DNA of 64,000 nt from Lytechinus pictus (taxonomy: Eukaryota; Echinodermata; Echinoidea; Temnopleuroida; Toxopneustidae): assembly GCF_037042905.1 (NCBI RefSeq), contig NC_087256.1, forward strand, positions 25,811,501 to 25,875,500, in the 5' to 3' direction. The notes under the pieces are model-generated. The model worked only from the letters and a program-made list of their open reading frames with translations. It ran no database searches and had not been told where the DNA came from. The translations under genes and the position numbers were made by a program. Position 1 is the stretch's first letter. Every line of letters begins with the position of its first letter. Shown one piece after another: positions 1-9,480 of the stretch.

Positions 1-339
1 GACGGCCCTTATGAGCATACTCTTTGGTGTGCTATGATAGAATATAATCAACATTTTCCAATTTTGTGAGAAATTTCTTTTATGATAAAATCCCATGACC
101 AGACTAAAAGTTATAAAGATAGTGCAATGGCCTATAACATGATGTGTAATAGTGCTTTGAACTTTAAGAGCAAAGCATCTTCATCCCCATTTTTTTTTTT
201 TACTTTGGTAAAATAATGGTTCACAAATCAGACTGAGTAATTAGGTTCGCTTAAGAAGGCTATCAAAACCACCAAGGACGGAAGACTGCAAGGCCTTTTT
301 ATTGTTCTAGAGGAACAGGAAATCAACTTAAAGATTAAC

Positions 340-700
340 GCCCCTTTTCATTTTGATAGAGGGAGATGAATTGGGGAATTCCCTTATACACTTGTTGGCA
401 TTCAATTTGATGAAAGTTTCCGACAGTGGTCCAATGACTCCATGCTTTGGAATATAATAATAGCTGTATTTATAAAGCGCCTTTTGCCTTAGGATACAAA
501 GCGCTGCTATTATTACCCCGGCTTTAGCTCGAGCTACCATCACCGGCGCTCAGTGCATGCAAGGAATTAATCCTGCCGCTTTCACCCATTTATATCAATA
601 TAAATCATCTTTACAATGTATTCACACCTTAAATGTATCCGGAAGGAAATACATTTATGTTCAATGACGAGGACAATGCTAAAACCACTAGGGGGGGGGG
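340..700 (+). repeat. Direct repeat, copy A (with inserted SINE-like block)
   Basis: The block 'gagatgaa-tgggga ... cttgt-ggcatt ... ccaatgactc' followed by 'tccggaaggaaatacat' near 640 recurs about 1.35-1.5 kb downstream as copy B. Copy A is longer because a SINE-like block (about 452-600, minus orientation) is inserted in it. The family is not recognised. Confidence 0.6.
452..600 (-). mobile_element. SINE-like fragment with ATT-rich tail
   Basis: On the minus strand a core with 'gctaaagccggggtaataat' leads into 'ggcgctttataaatac' and an ATT-rich end. The same core occurs at 19709-19870, also minus. It interrupts the direct repeat present uninterrupted near 1855-2040, which supports insertion. 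No protein-coding content. Confidence 0.45.
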
Positions 701-1844
701 GGGGTATTCTGAAAAGTCTCGTAAGTTTCCACATAACTTTCCTCATAAGTTACCCATTTAATGGAGCACTAATGTACATGTACCTCCAAATTCGTATTCT
801 GTCCCTTTCTCTCTTTCCATTTGTAGCTTTCTTTGTTTTTTTTTTACAATATTTTATTTGCCTGTCTCAGGGCCCTGATCGGGGGGGGGGGGGTTCTTTT
901 TTAATTTGATTCCTACTTATTTTACAACATACTTTTCATTTATATGAGAAATCTCCAACAAAATGCTGATTTGAATTAAAAGATTTTAAAAATCAAACAA
1001 GCATAATTTTTTAAATACCGGTAGTCGAAATTTTATTAAAATTGGATATACAAATTTTATGACATTTAAGATATTATAGGTGGGAAAATGATGGCATCAC
1101 TCACTATTTTTTTTCTTTTGTATTTTATTCTATGAGAGAATATTCATTTAAATACTAAATGGGTCTATGCTTATTTTTTTTATTGTCGGAAACAAGGTTT
1201 GATTCACCCCTGAACATTGCTGCACCTACCATTATTTGGCAATCTCATTATTGTCAAAATAATGTGCAAAAACAAAACACTTTATGATGCTAATAATAAA
1301 AGAAAATATAGAAAAATAATACACAATTTCTGTTTCCTTTTTCCCTCTTTTCTAATTTCTTTATTACCAAATATAGGCCTATTCCTTATTTTACTTGTTT
1401 CTGTACCACCTTCTTTCCCTTTATTCCCTTCTTATACCGTTCTCCTTTATTCTCTTCCTTCCTCCTAATTTTGGTCGCAGTATTAAACCGATTTGATGAT
1501 ATTTATATGAAACGAAAGCCACATTTAGCAAGAGATGATGAGACTTAATGGACCTCTTATCACCATTATCTTTCCCCACTGGAAAGTCCACTAATTGAGC
1601 GCTATGAGACTTTTCAGAATACCAAAAGTCTTGTAACTACTCAATTAAGTCTTCGCGCGGTCATAACGCGTACTATTGCAAGTGCGCGCAACGCAACCGT
1701 GCCAAATAAGGAAAGGGGCACTTACGTGACTTTTCAGAGTACCAAAATGCTAAATTGAGTGCTAACTGAGCTTTCAGAATACCGCCCCTGGTATTATAGT
1801 GATTATTTTGGATGAATTCATCTGGAAAAAAACTTTGAAAGTTA

Positions 1845-2045
1845 TGTTTGTTCAGGCTTTCTGCCTATTTTGTGGGAGATGAACTGGGGACCTTGTCGGC
1901 ATTTACTTTGAAGGTCCCAACAGTAGTGAAATGACTCGTCATTGGAAAATCATCTGCTAGTATTCACATTTTAAATGTGTCCGGAAGGAAATACATGTAT
2001 GTGCAATAAAGAGGACAAGGCCAAACCAAGCTGGTCTTTATTCTG
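1845..2045 (+). repeat. Direct repeat, copy B
   Basis: Uninterrupted partner of the repeat at 340-700, sharing the 'gggagatgaactgggga' start and the 'gtccggaaggaaatacatg' end. Divergence is roughly 20% by eye, so the duplication is old. Confidence 0.6.
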
Positions 2046-2732
2046 GATAAAGAAATATAAAATTTTAAAGTTATGTTTTTACAGGCCTTCTGCTGATTGG
2101 AGGTACATGTAGTTGCCAGGATCAGGACCCCATTCGAGACTTTATGTTTTTTGGTTCGTCCATCCTGTTTTTAAATCAATGTTTGGTACTCTAAAATCGT
2201 AAAATAGCCTTAAAAACGGAGTTAGGCCTACTGTTTTATTATTATTATTTGTTTGGCGTCGCCTGTGCCTGGGAGGCGAAAAGCGAACTATGACCCGCAT
2301 GTCTCTCCCGATATAACTGATTGGGGGAGTGCAGGTGGACCACTACAACGGGGTTTCCCCTAAAACTCTTTTAGCATTCAAGCATTTTTTATACCATATT
2401 TTGGTAATTTTTGTGAATTATTGTATTTTTTGTTGTTGTATTATTGGCCTGGTTGACTGGTTCTAAATGTTAGGAACCAGGCTAATAGTACATTGACTTC
2501 AATTGGACTACTTTACTGAGGTCATATTTTTGGGCCCCATGGACCGATTACCACCAAATTTGGGTTGTGGGATTTTTCATCATGCTCTACAAAAAAAATA
2601 TAGCATCGCAAACTGATACTGGGGGCAAATTAGCCTCGGCCTTGTCATTTTCTCTCTGCGCCATAGCTTACAATGTACATGCAGCTTGTATAATAAATCA
2701 ACCTTTGATATTAAAGTCGAATTAGTCGCCTA

Positions 2733-3119
2733 AAGCCCGGCACACACTATACGATTCGTTACGATCAGAATTTCAAAGAAATTGTAATATGACTAAAAAT
2801 CTCAGCGATCAGAATTCAGGATAGTGGTAGTACTACTGAAATCGAAATTCAGTCTAGTTCGAGCCTCCCTCTTGGAATAAAAGCAAATTGAAGTCCAAAT
2901 CGTAATGACGTCATCATCGGCTACAACTTGAAGCCGATTTACACTTACTCCGACCACAGGGCTTGCTGCAAGGCAAAATTATGATTTTACTATTCCTATA
3001 CATTATGCCAAACTTAAAATGAAATAATCTTACTTCTTGGAATTTTCATATTTACTGGAAAATGCGCTTTATTAAAAAAATTGCATCGCATTGGATAGCA
3101 TATAGTGTGCGCTGGGCTT
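2733..3119. mobile_element. MITE with AAGCCCGGCACACACTATA ends
   Basis: About 387 bp bounded by inverted ends: 'aagcccggcacacactata' on the left and the complement of 'tatagtgtgcgctgggctt' on the right. No ORF. A perfect CRE octamer TGACGTCA lies near the centre (2906-2913). No clear target duplication. Confidence 0.65.
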
Positions 3120-3144
3120 CAGTCAAAGCAATTATTTAGACCAA

Positions 3145-3301
3145 GGGCCCGTTTTATAAAGATTTACAACTCTTGCAACTTTGCCATTATGGCAACTACC
3201 ATGGTAAACCTTGATTCTGATTGGCTGCTGAGCCCTGTTACCATGGTAGTTGCCATAATGGCGCAGTTACAACAGTTGCAAGTCCTTTATGAAACGGGCC
3301 C
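3145..3301. mobile_element. Fold-back MITE, GGGCCCGTTT(C/T)ATAAAG family
   Basis: Near-palindromic 157-bp element with ends 'gggcccgttttataaag' and 'ctttatgaaacgggccc' and arms carrying 'ttgccattatggcaactacc'. A sister copy with the same internal words is at 57539-57690. Confidence 0.8.
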
Positions 3302-3350
3302 ATATGCAAAACCTGTACGCAACTGTTTTATAAAGTCAAACATATTTCAG

Positions 3351-3572
3351 GGCCCTATCTTACAAAGAGTTGTGATTGATCAATCAACCACAACTATGGA
3401 AACCCAGCAAGATCAACATCTAAAAGGCATGTTTGTTCATAATATTTTCTAGATGTGATGTACATTTACATCATCAAATTTTTTTTTCATACTTTCCAGT
3501 ATGCTCCTCTTTGTTAACAAAAAGGACATTGTACAAATTTCCTGTAGAAATTATGACATTGATGGATACCTC
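3351..3572. mobile_element. MITE, CAAAGAGTTGCGATTGATC family (partial copy)
   Basis: Starts 'ggccctatcttacaaagagt' and carries the family's internal words (catgtttgttcataatattttc; rewritten in part as 'aggacattgtacaaatttcc'). It lacks the right terminal arm and runs directly into the next copy, so it looks like a truncated tandem member. Confidence 0.7.
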
Positions 3573-3845
3573 GGCCCCGTCTTACAAAGAGTTATGATTG
3601 ATCCAATCAATCGCAACTATGGACGGCCCGCAACGTCAACATCTATTATGCATGTTTGTTCAAAATATTTTCCAGCTATGATGTATATTCATGCACTCAT
3701 TGTTTTCTTAAAAAACTCACTGTGCTTCTCTTTGCATACAAAGGACATTGTGCAAATTTTTCGTAGGAAAAAAATATGACACTGTTGGATTTCCATAGAG
3801 TTACGATTGATCGGATCAATCGTAACTCTTTGTAAGACCGGCCCC
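3573..3845. mobile_element. MITE, CAAAGAGTTGCGATTGATC family (complete copy)
   Basis: About 273 bp with long inverted ends: 'ggccccgtcttacaaagagt' then 'gattgatccaatcaatcgc', mirrored at the right by 'gattgatcggatcaatcg' then 'ctttgtaagaccggcccc'. Sister copies are at 18412-18677, 60893-61192 and 61944-62229. It sits directly upstream of the first recognised folate-receptor exon. Confidence 0.8.
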
Positions 3846-3893
3846 CTGTGGTCCCCAAAGATAATGGAACTTTTTTCTTGCACCCACCTCAAG

Positions 3894-4082
3894 TGTACAC
3901 CATGGCGGGATCGTTCTTGTTGCACCGAAGAAATCTCAGAGGACCTTCACATCCAGCCATTATGGCATGACTTCAAATGGAACCATTGCGACACGCCCCT
4001 GTCGTCGTCCTGCGAGCAATGGATGAGACAGGATCTATGCTTCTACGAGTGCTCCCCCAATGTAGGCCCATGGCTTGTACCG
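3894..4082 (+). CDS. Folate-receptor-like, first recognised exon
   Basis: 189 nt, phase 0 at both ends. The acceptor follows a pyrimidine run ending 'cacctcaag'; the donor is 'ccg|gtaagt'. Encodes residues 1-63 of the partial protein, from CTPWRDRS to GPWLVP, including the Asp equivalent to FOLR1 Asp81. Confidence 0.9.
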
Positions 4083-7000
4083 GTAAGTACTCTTTAATGT
4101 GTTAGACTGTGGGATGGTGGCTAAAGTTGTGATTTTCCGTGGGGCAGCAAACGCAACCACGGTTCTTGGACATGATAATATGTAAAATATTACGTGTGAA
4201 TACATGCAACATGTTGCCATCGCTGAATTCTGCTCCTGAATTTAAAATTAAAATAATAATATGCGAAATCGTATCATTGTATTTGCTGCCCCACGGAAAT
4301 GAAAAACTAGATACATTTTCTTTGCCCATCCCATAGTCTTTGTCCCAATTGTACATCAAATTGAGCAAAACTGTGCTAAGCGGAAAAAAATTGCTGTTAT
4401 GTAGCTGGGTTTTTTTTGGTACTAATCTTTATGGGGAAATTATCTAAATCAACAAAAGTTCTCTGTTAATTATCACTTTCATAAAAAGGTCTACAAGTGG
4501 CCCTAAAAAATTAAAATTGCCTGCTGTTATCATACTAACAGCTTTCCTGAGAGAGTTTCTTTTCCCTGGAAACCATGGAAGAGGCTAGTTGTTGGCATTT
4601 CAATTGAGGATATTAAGAAGCCAGAAGATTTTGGTGAACTAATATGTCGATGAACAGGTTATAAAGGATGTAGGGTTTGCTTTAATAGATACCAAATTTA
4701 TGGATATTTATTTCCTTCTTATATCAGCTTAAATTCCTTCATGCCACGTTTTTCATTTAGAAAGTGTTTGATGTAATATTTTCAGTGTGTTTTCTTTCTT
4801 GTTTTTATTGATATTGGATAAATTCACCCTTTTCTTCTCTGTGTATCCCAATTTGTCTACCCAGCATAACATCAGCATTAGGAATGAGCGTTTTGAGCAT
4901 GTGCCGCTGTGTGACACCGATTGCTCTGTGTGGTTCGAGGCTTGCAGGAATGACTACACCTGCAAAGATAACTGGGCTAAAGGATGGGACTGGTCATCAG
5001 GTGAGTTCTCCTGACCCATTCACTGCTTAGTCCTGTAATTCCCACAGTCTTTGTACAGTGACGATTTCTATTGTGGAGTGGCCGTGGGCGAGCATATACG
5101 CTTGGTATATCTCTACAGAATTATACAAGACACGACTTGACTCCTTGATTGCCTGTGGTGATCTGCCTGGAGGTGGTGTACCAACCTCAACCTCGGGGTT
5201 TATTTGAATGAAAAATTTCTTACACAATAAATATTCAAATAAGATAATTTGTATGCAAAAAGAAGTACATGAATATAAAAGGCTCTCAAATGAATATTAA
5301 TGAGCTTCTATGAATAAACATTACTTTAACTAAAGCTAAACCATTCAGAGTAAATCAACTGAACCATGGAAGGAAGGAAAATGAAGAAAAGAACATTGCA
5401 AAGGTATTGTATAAGGAATGCAAAGCAGGAGATAAAAGGAAGGCAATGAAGAGCATGAGATGAATAAAGGAGTCAGTTTAGAAGGAAAGGTAACATGAAA
5501 GGAAAGGTAACATCAAAGGAAATAGAATAATTCAATACATTCATTGTGTTCAAAATAATCTCCTACACTATTATAATGTATATCGTTGCCATTATTACAG
5601 CAATATCCCATTTCTTTTTATCCTAGGTGAGAACGAATGCCCCGCCGATGCTACTTGCGAGACGTTTGAGGCCAAGTTTGGGAATGCCAAGAACATGTGT
5701 GAGAAGATCTGGAACAAGTCTTACACTGTAGTCCCGGCTGATACTGACGCCTGCATGACACTCTGGTTTGATCCTGCTAATGGCGGAAACCCTAATGATC
5801 AGGTATGTCATCTCTAGAATTAGATTAATGGAAGATACAGTGTAAATGAAAGTATTTGTATTAAACACTGGTTTCACAGGGACTCAGTTTTATGATTATG
5901 AGGGAGCAATAAAAAGCTCTCCTAAAACTTTCAAGGGGAGCATTAGGAGAGCATTACAAAAAGCTCTTCTTTGACATACAAGGGAGCTGTCTTGTCTGAT
6001 TTCAAAATTGATGGAGGAACGTATTTACAACCCTCAACCAAAAGAGACAAACAATCAGATATAGATCTATGCAATATTTATCTCATTTAACTTTTTAATG
6101 TCATCTTGTTATTGCTTACAATGTAATTGTGTGTTATTTACAAAACCTTGACAGAGAATGAGGTTTTCAAGGTTGACTCTAACAGTTTGATCATTGACTG
6201 TCACTCTTGTTGAGCAATTGCTGAGGCGAGTGATAAATCGCTCTACCAAAAATGGATTAAGGAGAGCGGTAGCGAATGATCACTCTCACTTCCCTTAAAA
6301 CTGAGTCCTTGGTTTCATGAGAAAGCCCCTAAAACCAAGGTAAATTGTTACCATATCATCCTAGATCTAGATCTGCTTCAGTTTCATAACCTGATCTTTG
6401 TGAAATCATGAAATCTAAGCTGAAAACAATCACACTGGAGATGACCGACACAGATGAGCACATGTGGGACAGTGTATTTTTTATTGCTTTAAAAAAGACC
6501 TAACATTTTGATGAAATACAATACTCATTATGCTCAGCAATCGCACAATTTCTTCCAGAATTCTTTGGCAATTATACCGACACTTGGATGGTCATCTTAT
6601 TGGATTCTGTACCAACGCATTTTGAAATCGTTACTACAACTGGCATTTATCTTTAACCTTAGGATCATGGAGAGAATATTTGAGTCATTTGGCAGTGTGT
6701 TTCACAAAGAAATTTGCTCTCGACCAATCAGATGCAAGCATTTCACAAGTTTGTAACCTGGTTTGATCCTAGTGATGGAGTGGGAAAACAAGCCTAGATT
6801 AGAGTTCTGCTTCTCTGGAGTGCAGGGGTTTTTTTCTCGTCAATATTTATGTGATATTCCTTTTTTTTTCTATATTTTTCTTAAGCGTCATACAAATACT
6901 ATCAGGGAATAATTTTCCTAGTATCGCATCAAAATTAGCTCCACAATTTTTACAGATTGGTATACAAATACTCTTTTGTGTAGCATATTTTCAAATAGAA

Positions 7001-7246
7001 ATGTACAGAACTTAGTTGAGAGCTCTTCTCTTTTAACCAAAAATGCAAATCAAATTTGGTAAGCAAAATTATTCCCTGACTATTAATATTACTATTATTG
7101 TGAATTCCATTGCTTAGGTTGCCCTTGCCAAGGCTCAGGAGCTTGTCGGAGATGCCACTCGACCTGGACCACAACAGTATGCAATCTTCACCACTGCCAT
7201 GGCGGCTACGACAGTCCTTCTCGCCACTAGGTGGCTGCATCATTGA
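3894..7246 (+). CDS. Folate receptor family protein, GPI-anchored (5'-partial gene)
   Basis: Role (family knowledge): folate receptors and relatives are Cys-rich extracellular proteins that bind folate or a related vitamin, usually held on the outer membrane by GPI. Exons 3894-4082, 4865-5000, 5627-5802 and 7118-7246 join in frame into 209 codons plus stop. Seen: [47 protein letters not shown] and [10 protein letters not shown], all family landmarks. With an offset of 34 from human FOLR1, pocket residues Asp81, Arg103, Arg106, Trp134, Lys136, Trp138, Trp140, Trp171 and Ser174 are kept (window residues 47, 69, 72, 100, 102, 104, 106, 137, 140), while Tyr60, Trp102 and His135 appear as His, Ile and Ala. 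NxS sequons lie at residues 65 and 138. The last exon ends in an Ala/Thr/Leu-rich hydrophobic tail, fitting a GPI-attachment signal. The exon with signal peptide and first cysteines is not seen. Ligand is uncertain; riboflavin-binding or JUNO-like roles are alternatives. Confidence 0.93.
4104..4338. mobile_element. MITE in intron of the folate-receptor-like gene
   Basis: About 235 bp with inverted words: 'gactgtgggatgg' against 'ccatcccatagtc' and a perfect inner pair 'tccgtggggcagcaaa' / 'tttgctgccccacgga'. It begins 20 bp after the splice donor. No ORF of interest. Confidence 0.65.
4865..5000 (+). CDS. Folate-receptor-like, second recognised exon
   Basis: 136 nt, phase 0 to phase 1. Acceptor 'gtctacccag|cat', donor 'tcatcag|gtgagt'. 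Encodes [16 protein letters not shown] through [13 protein letters not shown]; spacing of Trp60 to Cys79 matches human FOLR1 residue for residue, which fixes the splice junction. Confidence 0.93.
5001..5626 (+). other. Intron, no recognised element
   Basis: 626-bp intron, AT-rich and purine-rich around 5380-5530 (short GGAAGGAAAG-type repeats). No element with clear ends and no coding exon seen. Confidence 0.5.
5627..5802 (+). CDS. Folate-receptor-like, third recognised exon
   Basis: 176 nt, phase 1 to phase 0. Acceptor 'tttttatcctag|gtg', donor 'gatcag|gtatgt'. Encodes [14 protein letters not shown] through [13 protein letters not shown], with the Trp and Ser equivalent to FOLR1 Trp171 and Ser174 in KIWNKSYTV. 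Confidence 0.93.
5877..6309. mobile_element. Non-autonomous hAT-like element with 8-bp TSD
   Basis: 433 bp bounded by 'cagggactcagtttta' and the complement of 'taaaactgagtcct'. The octamer TGGTTTCA flanks it on both sides (5869-5876 and 6310-6317). An 8-bp duplication and a CAGGG-type end are hallmarks of the hAT superfamily. It has no transposase ORF and lies in the last intron of the folate-receptor-like gene. Confidence 0.8.
7118..7246 (+). CDS. Folate-receptor-like, last exon with GPI signal
   Basis: 129 nt including stop TGA (7244-7246). Acceptor 'ccattgcttag|gttgcc'. Encodes [18 protein letters not shown] then a hydrophobic Ala/Thr/Leu/Val stretch ending in RWLHH. The length and short basic end fit a GPI-anchor signal; the attachment residue would lie in the Gly-Asp-Ala/Pro-Gly region before it (inference). 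Confidence 0.88.
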   Translation, partial: VALAKAQELVGDATRPGPQQYAIFTTAMAATTVLLATRWLHH

Positions 7247-8544
7247 CGAAGGCGTCGCCCTGTGATACGAGGTGATCTTGCCACACTAATCTTCCGGAGC
7301 TGTACTAACGAAATGACACAAAAATGTCACTAGTAATCTCATTATAGCAAGGGGAAAGGTCACTTACATTACTGGCTTGACAGAACTTCTTCAATGTCAT
7401 TTCTTTTGAATTTTGATAGAAGTATCTGTTCTTTGCCAGTTACATGTATGTAACCTTTGCCTAGTAACCTTAATTGTGTCTTAATCAAACATTTTATTGC
7501 TTTGTCTTCCTATTGTGACATTTTGAGCAATGATTTCTGTTGATCGTGAGAAGAATCGGAATGATTCGAATGTGAATTTATGCTGCATAATTTTATTTGA
7601 TGATGATTAGGATGAAGATTTGGAGAGGGAGGAGGGATGTTTTCTATGGTGTGTGCTTTCTATTTCTTCGGCTTTTCAATGCATTTCCCGGAGGCAAGTG
7701 TGTGTTTGTTACTGATTCATATGGAATGCATGCTACACATGCATCGTGCCTGCTGTAGGTCGGGTTGGGTTTTGGAGCTGGAATCCCAAGCTAAAAATCA
7801 CAAAAGAAGTTAAAAACCTCTCAGGGGGTTTGAACCTCCACCTTCATGGACTTTGTAGGTGTCTTAAGCATATGCGCTCACTGAATGTTATGTGGTTACA
7901 TAACAGCTTGGTAGGTTCGCACTTGGGCTATGTCCACATTTATTTGCACTCAATTGACCCTTGCTTCACTGTTTTCATTGTATTTCCTTTATTCGCCTTC
8001 ATCTTTCTCATTTTGGGTTCCCTCCTCGGAAGGAATGATGAATGATTCTACAAAGCTCAACCCTCTGTTGCCCATCCTTTGACAAAGAAAATAACAGACA
8101 CCGAATCGATTTCTTAGGTCGACATTCGATCTTAAAAAAAGGTAAATCCATCTCATAGGCATTCTTGAGATTGGACATTGCCCCAATTTAGTAACACTAG
8201 TTAAGGACATGTAGTTCATTGAACCATATTTTGAAGTATATAATGTTGATTATTACCACCCAGTGCTTCTTGGGTTCTTAATGTAAGCCATGGATACATT
8301 ACAGCTAGTACCTCCTTGTGTTCAATAATAGACATCATAAATACATTACTGCCACCGAAAGGCATGTTCTTTGTGTCTTTGTTTGTTCTTTGTTTCCACA
8401 CAGCAGATGGGAAGAAAGCAAGAGCATTTCAATCAATTTTACTTGTGTTTAGCTGATATAAGGTGATGGCAGAGATGCCAACTGTTCTTTTTTTGTGCAG
8501 TATTTTATACCCATTTTAACTCTTTGAATGCTGAATTCATTTTT
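7247..8544 (+). other. 3' UTR and flank of the folate-receptor-like gene
   Basis: Probably includes the 3' UTR, but no convincing AATAAA follows closely. A weak inverted pair ('aaaggtcacttacatta' near 7355 and 'tacatgtatgtaacctt' near 7440) may be an old MITE. No coding exon recognised. Confidence 0.4.
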
Positions 8545-9480
8545 GTCTCACCTGCATAGCAGAGTGAGACTATAGGCGCCGCTTTTCCGACGGCGGCGGC
8601 GACGGCGGCGGCGTCAACACCAAATCTTAACCTGAGGTTAAGTTTTTGAAATGACAGCATAACTTAGAAAGTATATGGACCTAGTTCATGAAACTTGGCC
8701 ATAAGGTTAATCAAGTATTACTGAACATCCTGCCTGAGTTTCATGTCACATGACCAAGGTCAAAGGTCATTTAGGGTCAATGAACTTAGACCATGTTGGG
8801 GGAATCAACATCAAAATCTTAACCTAAGGTTAAGTTTTTGAAATGTCATCATAACTTAGAAAATATATGGACCTAGTTCATGAAACTTATACATAAGGTT
8901 AATCAAGTATCACTGAACATCCTGCATGAGTTTCACGTCACATGACCAAGGTCAAAGGTCATTTAGGGTCAATGAACTTTGGCCGAATTGGGGGTATCTG
9001 TTGAATTACCATCATAACTTTGAAAGTTTATGGATCTGATTCATGAAACTTGGACATAATAGTAATCAAGTATTACTGAACATCCTGTGCAAGTTTCAGG
9101 TCACATGATCAAGGTCAAAGGTCATTTAGGGTCAATGAACTTTGGCCAAATTGGGGTATTTGTTGAATTACAGCCATAAATTAGAAAGTGTGTTGGTCTA
9201 GTTCATAAAACTTGGACATAATAGTAATCAAGTATCACTGAACATCCTGTGCGAGTTACAGGTCACATGATCAAGGTCAAAGGTCATGTAAGGTCAAAGA
9301 ACTTTGGCCAAATTGGGGTATTTGTTGAATTACAGCCATAAATTTGAAAGTGTATTGGTCGTCTAGTTCATAAAACGTGGAAATAAGAGTAACCAAGTAT
9401 CACTGAACATCTTGTGCGAGTTATAGTAGTTTTCAAAATCAGCACTGCTGCTATATTGAATCGCGTGATGCAGGTGAGAC
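8545..9480. mobile_element. TIR element with internal ~165-190 bp repeats and DR1 motifs
   Basis: 936 bp bounded by the inverted ends GTCTCACCTGCAT and ATGCAGGTGAGAC. After a GGC-rich lead (8576-8610) it consists of about five units, each holding 'taatcaagtat-actgaaca' and 'caaggtcaaaggtca'. Four units contain a perfect AGGTCAAAGGTCA (8757, 8949, 9112, 9274), the consensus direct-repeat-1 site of RXR/HNF4/PPAR-type nuclear receptors. No protein ORF. A diverged relative in the opposite orientation lies at about 38760-39760. Confidence 0.75.

Larger units (their letters stand above)
1..2732. other. Gene-free, repeat-rich 5' flank
   Basis: No coding exon could be recognised here on either strand. 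The stretch holds a diverged direct duplication (listed separately), a SINE-like insertion near 452-600, poly-G runs at 691-704 and 881-893, and AT-rich sequence resembling degraded fold-back elements. I looked for the missing signal-peptide exon of the downstream folate-receptor-like gene and did not find one. Confidence 0.6.

Noticed and set aside
616..909. Small secreted-protein gene
   Set aside because: The frame runs through poly-G runs and a direct repeat, with no splice sites or codon bias.
8545..9480. CRISPR-like or coding tandem repeat
   Set aside because: Units are 160-190 bp with diverged copies, terminal inverted repeats bound the block, and no frame stays open across units.
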